Positions 25,720 through 36,601 of a stretch of 64,000 nt of DNA are shown piece after piece. Source of the stretch: Austropuccinia psidii. Its lineage: Eukaryota; Basidiomycota; Pucciniomycetes; Pucciniales; Sphaerophragmiaceae. The translations under genes were made by a program, and so were the position numbers. The stretch covers positions 30,457,686 to 30,521,685 of the forward strand of contig JALGQZ010000006.1 in NCBI GenBank assembly GCA_023105745.1. Reading direction: 5' to 3'. The notes under the pieces were generated by a model that was not told the origin of the DNA, ran no database searches, and saw only the letters and a list, made by a program, of their open reading frames with translations. Numbering within the stretch: the stretch's first letter is position 1; the number at the start of each line of letters is the position of its first letter.

Positions 25720-27273
25720 TTAGATGAAGGTTTCATCTGGTATGGCATCTTCGGCCAACCATTTGTCTTTATCAGCTGTCTGGTGTTTGAATCTGACTAA
25801 GTATTGTCTTTGATCCTTTCCATTAAGTCTGATCTTTCTGGCCCTGATGATTTTACTCACAGGTCCTGGGGAATCCTCCACTTCCACTATATCAGGTGGT
25901 GTGGGGTTCTTTTTGCTGGAGGGGAATTTATCCTCCTCTGTTTGGAAGTATGGTTTAACTAAACTCACTGGGAAGACTGGGTGCTTCCTGGAAAATTCCT
26001 CTGTAAGTTTGAATTCCACTTCATTCTTTCCTATCGGCTTAATGATAGTGAAAGGCCCTACAAATGAGCTCCTCATCTTCTTGGGTCCTTTAAGATTATT
26101 AAAGCTCAGTGTAGACACTAGCATCTGGTCCCCTTCCTTAAAGTCAGGTTCCATGTGTGTCTTGTCCCACCTCTGTTTATTATAATCTTTTGCCTCAGCT
26201 ATGCATTTGGCAGCTGTGTCACAAGCCCTCTTCCACATATCATGGAAGTCTTTGGCTGTGGGGTGGATGGTTAGAAGATTCTTCTTTGAGTGATCCACAG
26301 GAAACAGGGGATTCCACCCTTTCTCTACCACTGCAGGTGTTTTTCCTGTTGTAGAGTGCTGACTTGTATTATGACCCAGCTGGACAGCTGGTAGAAGGGT
26401 AACCCAGTCATGGGTGTATCCCTCATGGTCCTTGTATTCCATGCCATAGGCACAGAACCTTCTAAGGATGTCTTCCATAGTCTGCATCATCCTCTCAGCT
26501 AGGCCATCTGTTTGGGGATGGTAAGCTGTGGAAAAATCAAGCTCGGTCCCAAGCATGTCATACAAGTTGGTCCAAAATTCGGATGTGAATTTTGGGTACC
26601 TATCACTAATGATGATTTGAGGGACTCCACAGGTACATATGATGTTATTCCAAAATAACAGGGAAGTATCCATGGCTGTGTCCTCTTTGTGGCATGGTAG
26701 ACACCTCATGCTCTTGCTGAACCTATCAACTATGAGAAAGCAGGAATTGTAGTTTTCTTTGCCTCCTGGGACAAGTCCTGTAACCCAGTCCATGTTGATG
26801 GTTTCTCATGGGTGTTTGGGTTCTTCTATATGTTGAAATAACCCATACTTCTTCCCATGTTTCCTGTTTGCCTTTTGGCATCTTTCACAAGTGTTGATGG
26901 ATTCTCCCAACTCTTGTTCCCACTTGGGCCACCAAGCTGTGCTTCCTACCATCTCCTTGGTCCTGTCTTCACTCATGTGTCCCATATAGGGGCAGTCATG
27001 GCATTCCTGCAGGATCAAGGAGATGTGGTCTCTGTCTACCACTGTGAGTGCACTTGTGTGCTTTTCTCTGTGGTAGAGCAGGCCATCTACAAGGAAAAAC
27101 TTGTTATCCTTATAGGCCCTCAACCAGGGTTCTTCCAGTTGGGCTTCCAGTTCTGGACTCCTGTATTTTTGTTGAAGGAGTTGTAGTAGTATTCCACACT
27201 GTTTGTGTTTGGCATAAGAATTCAGTACTGCACTAAAAAATTCATTGTGCAGTTCAGAGGAACTTATCCCCAT
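25720..27273 (-). pseudogene. Element B integrase with chromodomain
   Basis: In sense order: a zinc-binding HHCC module ([11 protein letters not shown] to [10 protein letters not shown]), then MDWVTGL with the first catalytic Asp, [14 protein letters not shown] with the second, and [13 protein letters not shown] with the Glu, followed by a GPF-type segment and a chromodomain ending [14 protein letters not shown]-to-TGA stop separates the zinc-binding half (26806-27273) from the catalytic half (25720-26793). A 1-nt deletion near the C-terminus replaces the last residues of the family with ETFI. The integrase inserts cDNA into chromosomes; the chromodomain probably steers it to marked chromatin. 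This copy cannot produce it whole. Confidence 0.9.
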
Positions 27274-28949
27274 ATGGGAGTTTCTGTCTCCTCTGAATCA
27301 GTGTTTCCACTGTCAGGGGTACCACTTTCTGGTGCCCATTCAGAAAATCTGAAGTTCTTCCTCCTATCTATTTCCATGAAATGGATAGGGATTTCAGCTG
27401 CAACTTCAGGGTCATAAGCTGGATTGCTCTTGACATTATCCAGTGGCCATCTGCTAAGGCCATCTGCATTGGTATGACGCTTACCTTCTTTGTATATGAT
27501 GGTCATGTTCCCTCTATACTCCTGGATGGCTATTTGCCATCTCAGCATGTGTCTATTTGTAGTCTTTATGTTTAGTAAAGACTTCAAGGCTGTGCAGTCT
27601 GTGTAGACTTCAAAGACTGCACCCTCCAGATAATAATGGAGTTTTTCTAGAGCCCAGACTAGACATAGACACTCAGTCTGGGTGGCCCCATACCTGGCTT
27701 CTGAATCTTTCAGCTGCCTTGAGATGTAGCAAATTACTCCTTCTCTTGGTTCACCATCCACAATTTGTCTTTGGTTAAGGGCTGCTCCTAGGCCTTGACT
27801 GCATGCTGCATCTATATATAACTTGAATGGTAGCTCAAAGTCAGGCAAGATGAGCACAGGTGCATTAGTGAGTTCATATTTGATCCGCTCATATGCATCC
27901 CTCCTTTCCTTGGTTATTTCAATAACTACGTCTTTTGAACATAACTTGGATAAACTACTAGTTATGTGTGAAACACTTTTGATGTGGTTTCTATAGTAGC
28001 TAGCAAACCCAAGAAAGGATTGCATCCCTTTTATGCTTTTTGGTACTGGCTTTTGCAGTACTGCTGCTACTTTGTTCTGGTCAATTTCCAGACTAAGACC
28101 TGAGACTTTATGTCCTAGAGCCAGTACCTCTTGTTGGCCAAAATTGCATTTTTTAAGTGAAATTTTGAGATTTATGGGTGTGCATTTACTTGGTACTCTG
28201 TCTATGTATTGCACATGGTCTTCCCATGTCTCTGAGTATATAATGATATCATCAATATATACTACCATCCAGCCTTCCAATATTTCATCTTGAAATATTG
28301 TGTCCATAATCCTTTGGAAGTGGGCTGGTGCATTCTTGATGCCAAATGGCATTCTGGTGTACTCATATATGCCCATATGGCATATTATTCTGAGTAGTTT
28401 CATGGAGTGTGGTTTAACTCCATTTTGGTGGAAACCTTTCATACAATCCATTTTGGTTATGTATTTGGCTTTAGCCAGTTTATCCAAGGCATGAGGTATC
28501 CTGGGTATAGGGTACCTGTCTGCTTTTGTGTAGTTATTCAGAGCTCTGAAATCTCCACACAGTCTAGATTTTCCATCATGCCAGGTGATTAGGACAGGGG
28601 TGGTGATTTGCACTATTTCATCATGTCCAATCTTCCTGATGACATCCATATCCAGGAGTTCATTGATATGTTTCTCAATTTCTGTCCTGGTTTTCAGGCT
28701 TGCTGGATAAGGAGGTCTCCTAAGCATTGGTGGATAAGGTCTTTCCACATCCAGATATAGTTCTATATCATGGCCTTTGATCTTGCCTAATGGTTCTTCA
28801 CCAATGGCAAATGCTGGTCTGTTCTTTCTCAGAATCTTCAGTAAGCGTAGCTTTTGTTTATTGGTGAGGGTAGTGCTAAACTGTCCCTCTCCGAATTCCT
28901 TCAGAAGTTCTTCTAGTGGATCTTGAGAAGATATATGGTATATATCTAG
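27264..28949 (-). pseudogene. Element B reverse transcriptase and RNase H
   Basis: 494 codons remain open (27264-28748), the longest intact RT-RNase H block of the element, and the same frame extends upstream to a TGA at 28950. Motifs in order: [56 protein letters not shown] (intact catalytic box), [14 protein letters not shown], then RNase H with [45 protein letters not shown] and NADGLSRW. It stays open through the linker until a 1-nt deletion just before the integrase. It lacks a start of its own because it is part of a polyprotein. Confidence 0.9.
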
Positions 28950-29300
28950 TCAAAATTTCTTTTCCTTGTTAGTACCAATGGTGATGTGCCTATTTTTACT
29001 GTTGTAAATGTCTATGCCATACATCCTCTGGAAGTCTGTCCCCAGTAAAAACCCTTGGATGTGGACATCATTAAGCACTACAAACTTTGGGTTGAGTCTG
29101 ATATTACCCTTCCTGTGGGGTATAATTATCTCTTTGATAATTGTCCAAATGGAAGTCATCTTCCCTGATGCACTTTTAAAGTTCTTTGCCTTAGTGGGCA
29201 GGAGCTGCTTTTCCCAGTTTGGGAAGTGGGTATCCAGGTAGTTTCTGGCCACTATGGAGCAGTGTGCCCACTATCAATGATCAGTGGATGCTGAGCATTG
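28950..29300 (-). pseudogene. Element B aspartic protease
   Basis: The active site lies at about 29255-29275 (HPLIIDSGH, against HPLIIDSGAH in D), where a frame change breaks the domain. The rest (28950-29252) continues ARNYLDTHFPNWEKQLLP to YGIDIYNSKNRH. The region ends in TGA at 28950-28952 within KKF-stop-LDIY. The same stop, in the same codon, occurs in element D (51223-51225), while element C has a Ser codon there. Confidence 0.8.
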
Positions 29301-31507
29301 TCAATGCAAACAGTCATTTTTGTGGCTGCCGCATGAATATATGCCATTCCTTTGGTTGGTGTAACCAGGAATGTTTGTGCATCTTGTGTGTGTTTGCACA
29401 AGTTTTTATTAGCAGTGTCCTGTGGCATGCCTGCTTCCAACTGTATGTCCTGAATTTCTGATGGGGTTTCCTCTTGGTATTCCACTACAAATTCCTCTCT
29501 TGGGTCTTGATCATCATCAGATGGTTCTCTGATGGCATCACCCATGGAGTCTGATTCAGAATCCTCTGTTGGAGATTCTTCCTCTGGGACTTTCTCAATG
29601 GCATAGACTTTTTTCTTTGTCTTTGGACAGTTGTTGGCATAGTGGTCTGTTGAACCACGATTGTGACAAGAATTCCTCTTCATTGCCACTTTTGCCACTC
29701 TTTCTTTGAGTTTGTCTTTGAACTCTACCCTGAAAGGTTGTTTCTCTTTGAAACTACTGCTCTTATATGGGGTGAATTTCCCTATATTAGTCCTTTTCCT
29801 TATGTCTTGTAAAGTGTTGGAAATGTCATCTAGAGTGCAATTTTGGTTGCATCTGCATTTTACTGCATGCTCTAGTTCTCCTGGCAATTGTGTCAGAAGT
29901 TTGTGATTCCTCATTTGGATGTGCATCTGAGGATCAGTGGCTTTAAGTCTTTTAGACTGTCAAAGACACCACTCATATGGATCTTTGTCCACAGAGTATT
30001 TGTCATTTTCAAATGACATGGTCTTTTGCCATATCCAAGTTCCATTACTGTACTTTTGGATGATTTGACTCTTCCACCATGGCCAGTTTCTTCTGCCATG
30101 GATTTCTTTCATTTCTGTATACCATATACTGGCAGGTCCTTTAAATGCAGTATTCAATCTAGCAGTAATCCAGTAGTCTGGTATGCTTGGTACATCAATG
30201 AAGAGTCCATCAATATAATCTATGAGTTCCATATGATCATATTCTCCTGATACAGAGAATTTGGGCCAGCTTGAGGCCTCAGGAAGCTGTTTCAAGGCTT
30301 CCTTCTCTGAATAAGACATTCCATCTCCATCCTGGTATTGTGATGAAGATCTTGCCTTATTCATCAACATGGCATCTGGTTTGATGTCATCTGGTTAATA
30401 TGGATTCTCCATAACTTGGCCTTGTGGTTGGGGCTTCAAGTTATGGTAGACATTAGACAACTTGTTTATGTCTTGGTCCAGAAAATCCCAGTCCCTTTTG
30501 CTGTGGTGTTGTTTTCAAAGACTGTATTCAGTCTTTTGTTGGTTTCTTCAGAGGCTTTGCTCAGTTGAGCATATCCTTCTTGAAGATTCTTAACTATCTG
30601 TTCCAAGGAGGCTTGAGTTTTTCTCATCTTCTCTTGGCCATCTTCAATTTCTGCAAACTGCTTTGCAGATTGCTCAGAATATTGGGAAATTTGTAACCAC
30701 AGTGTATCACTGTTGATGTTACTCTCAGATGTGACAGTTTTATGTTCAGTCTGAGTGGGGGTAATGTTTCTATTACTAGGACTACTGATGATAGAGTTGT
30801 TTAAAACAACTTCTGGTTCTTGTGCACTTGTTTTACCAAATCCAACAGCTTTTGAATCATAGGGTCTGACCCTTTCCTCCTCTGGTTGAAGGAGGTTTTG
30901 TTCTTGCCCTTGTTTCCTTGTCTTCTCCTGGAAACTTCCTGGAATTGTGAATAATTGTGACTCTTGGCCACTGATCTGCTGGTTTCTGAATGGTGTTAAG
31001 CCACCGGAGAGCTGATTTGGCCTGCTCCTTGTGAGCCTGAATGAATCTGAGTAGGCCCTGTCTGGGTTAACTGTTCTTCTATAGCTTGGATAGTGGCTTG
31101 ATTCTCCCTTATCCTCTGTGCCTTTGCCTCCAGGAGTCTGAAATGCCTGGTAGGATTCCAACCTTTGTTGATTACCATCAGGTATTTGAAGTCTATCTCT
31201 TTGAGACAGATCTTCTGGTAACTTGCTCCAAGTTCTGCCCAGTGACTTGCCAGGTTGAGCCTTTTGTTGTCCATGCTCCATTGAAATAAATCTTTGAGGA
31301 GTTGGTGGAGCTGAAGAACTTGATCCATATCCTTCCAATCCTCTGGTTTGAGGTTCCTGTTGTATTGGAGTGTGAATGGAAGGGTTGATATTATCTCCCT
31401 CATTGTTTTGCCATCCACCACTGTGTCCAAGGTGTTCTCTTCCAGGTCTTCTGGTTCTGGACAAGCCTTCTCTGTCCTCTGGCTGGTTCCTTTGGAAGCC
31501 AAGGTCT
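29252..31507 (-). pseudogene. Element B gag (exon 3), broken
   Basis: In sense order: a Gln/Ser/Arg-rich N-terminal stretch and a coiled coil (open at 30466-31464), a capsid-like domain (29960-30370, WPKFSVSGEYDHMELIDYIDG), and the C-terminal capsid plus nucleocapsid (29252-29926). The zinc knuckle at about 29634-29680 has its second Cys changed to Arg (C-H-N-R). A TAA at 30395-30397 (PY-stop-PDD) is shared with element D. Gag would package genomic RNA into virus-like particles in the cytoplasm. A second frame (30996-31553) is also open over the first 500 bases. Confidence 0.85.
30996..31507 (-). pseudogene. Element B overlapping second frame (ORF2), truncated
   Basis: It is the homologue of the 244-codon overlapping frames of C (41736-42470) and D (48631-49365), read one frame away from gag. 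It begins in the same place, without an ATG, and is ended early by a TAA at 30996-30998, where C and D have a Ser codon. The conserved part includes TVVDGKTMREIISTLPF and LKDLFQWSMDNKR. It would be reached by the first of two tandem acceptors of intron 2. Confidence 0.6.
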
Positions 31508-31574
31508 CTGAGCTATGCAGGGGACATATCAGTGTTTGCAAGCAGTCAAACATTTATGTTCTTAGGGTATTTAC
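31508..31574 (-). other. Element B intron 2 (predicted)
   Basis: 67 nt in sense orientation: donor AAAG/GTAAAT, branch-point-like CTGAT, acceptor CTCAG, with a second AG two bases further on. The counterparts in C and D are 68 nt and keep the same signals. The unspliced frame hits a stop inside it. Predicted from sequence only. Confidence 0.65.
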
Positions 31575-31874
31575 CTTTGACTGTGCCTTATACAAATTTG
31601 TTATCTGCTGATTTGGGCAATTTGCCTTTGAAGGTTACAACTGGGTTAATAGTTGTAATTTTTCCTGTACAAGTGGTTAAGGTTGGTTTACCTTGTATTG
31701 AAGCAGAGTTTTGTGGTTTTCTACTCCTCTGAGTGGCTATTGGTGTCCACCTTTTGGCTGCAATGAGGCCTTCACCAAGTCTTTTTCCTTTGCCCTTGCT
31801 GCCCTCTGGTTCTGAGGGGGTCACTGGTGTGTTGGCATGTGACTGGGTCTCAATTGGTATGAAATTTTCTTCCA
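31575..31874 (-). pseudogene. Element B exon 2 (N-terminal part of Gag)
   Basis: Exactly 300 nt between the two predicted introns, as in C and D. It starts TGGAAGAAAAT, so joining to the A that ends exon 1 gives ATG-GAA-GAA. The product is a small basic Lys/Thr/Pro-rich domain. It carries one nonsense change (CAA to TAA, in KFV-stop-GTV). There is no ATG in this frame upstream of that point. Confidence 0.7.
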
Positions 31875-32417
31875 CTGAATCAAACAGGAAAAGAGGGCTT
31901 ATGTCAGTTAAGACTTCTTAAAAGGCTGGTTTTGCACGTCTAATAATGGCCTCTGGGCTTGTATATTGTTAAAATATGCCCTTGTATGATGACAGTGTAA
32001 TTGAATTAACAATTCCACGTCAAAAATACAGCTTATTTATATCTGGCAGAATGTTTGTGTACCAATATCTTACAGAATACTTGTAGTTAGCAAGTATAAT
32101 CTCTCAAAGGTGGTGTATTACAGGGCAATTGAGTTAACAATGTTCCAAAACACGACTCAACTGTTGGTTTATCAGTATGAGATGTCTTGATTCAATTAAG
32201 AATTAAGACTGTATTAGTGGCTTACAAGTGCTCTTATATACAAAACAGGCCAAAAATACTGGTCTTGTGGTTATTAGCCATGTGACAGATACTCTTTAAA
32301 ATATGAGTATTTTTTAAAAAATAAAGAAAAATATATAAAAATATGAATTTTTAAAGAAAATGACGCCTAAAAAAGATAAAAAAAGTGTCAATAAATGATA
32401 AAAGAAAAAAAACTTAC
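31875..32417 (-). other. Element B intron 1 (predicted)
   Basis: 543 nt in sense orientation. The donor is CAA/GTAAGT, 48 nt after the LTR. The acceptor region has a CTGAC branch motif, a pyrimidine tract and ATTCAG/TGG. The exon junction would read ACAATGG. The same signals sit at equivalent positions in C and D. Confidence 0.7.
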
Positions 32418-32448
32418 TTGTAAAGGTTCAAAAAAAGGTTTTAAAACA

Positions 32449-32462
32449 CAGCCAGGCCCCCA
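32449..32462 (-). promoter_or_regulatory. Putative primer-binding site, element B
   Basis: TGGGGGCCTGGCTG in sense orientation, three bases after the end of the 5' LTR. It is conserved in C and nearly so in D. The TGG start fits pairing to a tRNA CCA end, but I cannot name the tRNA. Confidence 0.6.
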
Positions 32463-32465
32463 AAA

Positions 32466-33903
32466 TGTCAGGCTGAGTCTATGATGAGAGTATTAAAAAG
32501 GATTTACAACTCTTAACTATGACTTTGAAATGGTAAATAAAGATTTAAGAGATTCTATAAGAGTTAAAGATGGTTTTATTTAATAATAAGAGGGCTTTAC
32601 TATAAGGCATATAGTGGTGGTGAGCGCTGTTGAAAGCCCTGGGTGTAGCTTTACCTGTTGGGTTACAATAATAAAGACTACAATACTTTAAATTAAGAGT
32701 ATACCTGGTTATTAACCAAGAGTAAAACTGTTTTTGACAGTTTACTACGTAGGGTATTCAAGAGCAGGATGAGGAGACAATTCTGGCTGTGAAAAAGCCT
32801 CCTTTTATCCTGAAATGGGGTGGAAAGGGTGCTAGGCCTTTCCACGTAGAGGAAGTGAAGATTTTTCACTATCTAGGACTGGCTTGTGGCTTGCAAACAG
32901 CCTGTATAGACTGTATAGGGCCAAGATGTGGTTTTGAAACCACATCTGGGCAGTTTTCACCAGTACAGGGTGAAAATTTTCATCTGGGGACCTCACAGCC
33001 TGATTCTGACGTGTATGACGCGTAGAATGCTGTACAGAAACTGTATGGGACCCCAATATTGACTGAATTATGAGGTATTGAAGTATTAACATGCTTCTTT
33101 GTCTGTTTGACACCTCATAATCAGAGTTTAACTGTATCCTGTCATAATACAGCTGTATTGGCCATATTGTGGGATTATAACTTTCAAATGGCCATAACTC
33201 TGTCAGTTTTTGATATATCATGCTCAAACTTGGTTCATTAGATAGCCCTGTCTTAGCTCTATATAATGATACCCAATTTTGTATGGTTATCATTAAATAT
33301 GACAAAGGTATCCCACGTACAAGGTTTTTTGTACATAGGCGTGGTTTGGGCAAAAAGCTGTATTGAGCTTGTTTGCCTCATAACTTCTGCTATAGTTGAG
33401 ATATGAAGAAGTAGATGGCACCATCAGATAGCCCTGATTGTGCTCTTTCCAAAAAGACCCCACTTCAGGTATCCCACACTAAAACTGTAGAAGGTAGATG
33501 AGAGGTGAATGTTTTGTTCACCCTTATTTGGCCTGAAATTGACCATAACTCCAGTAATATTGGTGCTAGCTCAGTTTGGCTGGTACAATTGGATAGCCCT
33601 GGCTTAGAGCTTTATTTTGAGTACCCATTTGATGGGGTTAAGCCTCTCCTTCTAGATTTTAGATGAGAGGTGAAAATTAAGGTTTATGCTCAGCAATAAC
33701 TTTGAGCAGGAATAACTTTGTTATTTCTTGTCCTATGGTGATGGGACTTATATTTTCAGAAAGAGGTGAGTTTCCTCTTTCTTTTGATACCTTTTGAGCT
33801 GATTTGGCTCAGTTCCATGTTTTGGTGGTATCTTGGCTATACCATTGGTTTATGGTATTTTGGCTGTCATGCTTGTGCTCTGGCTTTGAGTCACAGGCTG
33901 ACA
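32466..33903 (-). repeat. Element B 5' LTR
   Basis: 1438 bp with ends TGTCAGCC and GCCTGACA in sense orientation. It is the pair of 24230-25651 and shares the palindrome, the triplicated module and the TGACGTGTATGACGCG motif (around 33007). The CTTAT duplication follows at 33904-33908. Confidence 0.92.
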
Positions 33904-33908
33904 CTTAT
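33904..33908. repeat. Target-site duplication of element B, right
   Basis: CTTAT, identical to 24225-24229. Confidence 0.9.
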
Positions 33909-34365
33909 ATTTTGCAGTATTGGATTGAGCTTCCATGATTATTAGGCTGGTTTAAAGTATCAATTGATAATATTATGTTTTTATTTTTAATAATTTTTTT
34001 AGTTTAAATCAAAATAGTCTCTTCAGTGTATTCTTTTCTTGTTGTTCATAATTAAATTTGAGTTTTAGTTTTAAGTAATGCAAGGAATTTATCTCTAGGT
34101 GGATAAAACCCAGTATATTAGGTGTACAAAATCCTGCAATTTAATTTCATACAAGGACATTTGTCAGCCTTAGTCCTGAGTTTACTGTCTTACTGAGAAC
34201 AAAGTGGATTAATATTGATAGGTTTATTTTTATTTAATATTCTTCATTAATTTCACCTTGAAGCCCTCATTACTCTATCATTCACTTTTGTTTTTAATCT
34301 TGATCTCTTCTTTTTTTATTTTCTTGATACCTTGATTTTTCTTGCAATTAATCCCTGTGGTGTGC

Positions 34366-34500
34366 TACCCCTGTAGTTTAAGTCATACAAAGACTAATTT
34401 TTGCTGTCTGTGAACCACCCTGTAGTTTAAAGTAATATAAGAACTAATTCTAGTCTTCAGGTTGCCATCCTGTAGTTTAAAGTCATACAAGGACTAATTT
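34366..34500. repeat. Diverged tandem repeat
   Basis: Three units of about 55-60 bp share CCTGTAGTTTAA followed by GTCATACAA or a variant and GACTAATT. A fourth partial match (GCAATTTAATTTCATACAAGGAC) lies at about 34135-34157. Not coding. Confidence 0.6.
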
Positions 34501-34811
34501 TATAGTGTTATTCTGTTCTTTCATCCTTTATGTTAATCAAGACTTTATTCTTTTTATTTTATTATTATTATGATTGTTTTTCATTTTATTCTAATTTTTG
34601 TTGAAAAAAATGTTTATGCTGAATTTTTTTTGTTGAGAAGAATTTTTTTTTGTTGAGAAATTTTTTTTTTCTGGTAAAACAATTTATTTATTTCTTTTTT
34701 ATGGGGAAAAATGTTTTTCATGTATCTTGTTTTTGGGGTTTGTTTTTTGGAGATTCATTAAATTGATGAATGATGAGTTTGTAAAATATTGAGTGAGGAG
34801 TTGAAGTATAA

Positions 34812-34920
34812 ACTGAGGTAGTGTAGTGGTTAGTGAGGCTTTTATACCTTATTTAACTTTGAGTCTATTACTGAGTGGATAATTTTCTTGCTAATGTCCT
34901 GGGTTCAATTCCTGCTTTCA
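34812..34920 (+). other. tRNA-like sequence (possible tRNA-derived SINE or tRNA pseudogene)
   Basis: A D-arm/A-box-like TAGTGTAGTGG-TTAGTG at 34819-34835 is followed by a perfect B-box match GGTTCAATTCC at 34902-34912. The order and sense are correct for an internal RNA polymerase III promoter. The spacing of about 75 bp is long for a simple tRNA. The acceptor strands do not pair and the anticodon arm is not convincing, so it is not a working tRNA gene. Confidence 0.35.
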
Positions 34921-35134
34921 ACATTGGTTTCTTGCATGTGATCAATTTCACCATGGATTACTATGATTGTGTTAATGTTTTTGTTTAGATCTTAAACAAA
35001 TTGGAGTGTGAATATTAATACTATTGTATTCTTCCTGTGACTTCTGATAGAGCCAATTGATATTGCTTTATTATTATTCATGGTCAGGGACTGTACACCC
35101 TTGATCATTGTAAGATGTGTCTATGAAATTGTCG

Positions 35135-35139
35135 ATAAT
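35135..35139. repeat. Target-site duplication of element C, left
   Basis: ATAAT, repeated at 44838-44842 just outside the opposite LTR. Confidence 0.9.
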
Positions 35140-36577
35140 TGTCAGGCTGAGTCTATATTGAAGTGGTAATAAGAGTATTTACAACTAGAATTATGACTGT
35201 GACACGTAGAAAATTGATTAAAAATAAGAATTTTTGATTTTAAAGATGATTTATAATATATTTAAAGGGTTCTACTATTGGAAAATAGTGGTGGTGAGCG
35301 CTATTGAGAACCCAGGGTGCAATCTTACCAGTTGAGTTACTATAATAAGAGTTACAATAATTAAATATATAATTATACCTGTTTATTACCCAAGAGTAAA
35401 ACTGTTTTTGACATTTTACTACGTAGGGTATTCAAGAGCAGGATGAGGAAAGGCTTTTGGCTGTGAAAAGCCCTCTTTTTATCCTGAAATTGAGGTGGAA
35501 AGGCTGCTAGACCTTTCCACGTAGAGGAAGTGAAGATTTTTCACTCTCTATGACAGGCTTGTGGTTTGCAAACAACCTGTATACCCTGTATTGGGCTCAG
35601 ATGTGGTTTTGAAGCCACATCTGGGCAGTTTTGACCAATACAGGGTGAAAATTTTCATCTGGGGACCTCACAGCCTGATTCTGACGTGTATGATGCGTAG
35701 AATGCTGTACAGAAACTGTATGGGACCCCAGTATTGACTGACATATGAGGAATGGAAGTAAAAACATGCTTCTTTGTCTATTTGACACCTCATATTCATG
35801 GTTATGGGATATTATCCCATGGTAAGGCTGTATCTGACAGCAGGTGGGATTTTTACCTTAAAATGGTCATAACTCTGTCCGCTTTTGAGATATCAAGCTC
35901 AAAGTTGGTTCATTGAATAGCTCTGTATGGGCCCTACACAATGGTACCCAACTTGACATGGTTATAATTAAATATGACAAAGTTATCCCATGTACAAGTA
36001 TTTTTGTACATTGGCGTGGTCTGGGCAAAAGCTGTATTAAGCTTGTTTGGCCAATAACTTCTGTTGTAGTTGGGCTATGAGGAAATGGATGGCACCATCA
36101 GATAGCCCTTATTGTGCTCTTTCCAAAAAGACCCCACTTTAGGTATCTCACACTAAAACTGTAAAAGTTAGATGAGAGGTGAATGTTTTGTTCACTCTTA
36201 TTTGGTCTGAATTGGACCATAACTCAAGTAATACTGGTGCTAGCTCAGTTTGGCTAGCACCATTAGATAGCCCCGGCGTAGAGCTTCATTGTGAATACCC
36301 ATTTGATTGGGTTAAGCCTCTCCTTCTAGATTTTAGATGAGAGGTGAAAATTAAGGTTTATGCTCAGCAATAACTTTGAGCAAGAATAACTTTGTTATTT
36401 CTTTTCCTATGGTGATGGGGCTTATATTTTCAGAAAGAGGTGAGTTTCCTCTTTCTTTTGATACCTTTTGAGCTAATTTGGCTCAGCTCCATGTTTTGGT
36501 GGTATTTTGGCTATACCATTGGTTTATGGTATTTTGGCTATCATGCTTGTGCTCTGGTTTTGAGTCACAGGCTGACA
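35140..36577 (-). repeat. Element C 3' LTR
   Basis: 1438 bp, ends TGTCAGCC and GCCTGACA in sense orientation. It contains the hairpin palindrome (35608-35633, one mismatch). Three to four diverged copies of an internal module have their ATAACT landmarks at about 35868, 36053, 36218 and 36368. The polypurine tract is at 36578-36591. Confidence 0.93.
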
Positions 36578-36601
36578 TACCCTCCCTCTAAAAAAGGCTC
36601 A

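Larger units (their letters stand above)
24230..33903 (-). mobile_element. Element B: full-length Ty3/gypsy retrotransposon
   Basis: A 9.67-kb element on the minus strand, with two LTRs, a putative primer-binding site, gag, protease, RT, RNase H, integrase with chromodomain and a polypurine tract, bounded by the CTTAT duplication. It is inserted in the F3 relic. By eye the LTRs differ at roughly 4-5% of positions, so it is older than C and E. Its coding region carries many stops and indels. The splice signals and the 300-nt exon 2 found in C and D are retained. Confidence 0.93.
33909..35134. other. Relic DNA between elements B and C
   Basis: T-rich DNA without ORFs. It contains a diverged tandem repeat at 34366-34500, long T runs at 34600-34700, a tRNA-like sequence at 34812-34920, and, at its right end (about 35110-35139), the continuation of the R1 repeat into which element C inserted. 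Confidence 0.5.

Noticed and set aside
25847..26185. Plus-strand ORFs over elements B and C (for example 25847-26185, 36774-37220, 39218-39520)
   Set aside because: Antisense shadows of the integrase and RT frames, which have clear motifs on the minus strand.
34812..34920. A functional tRNA gene
   Set aside because: Acceptor strands do not pair, no anticodon arm is convincing and the box spacing is too long; kept only as a tRNA-like sequence.
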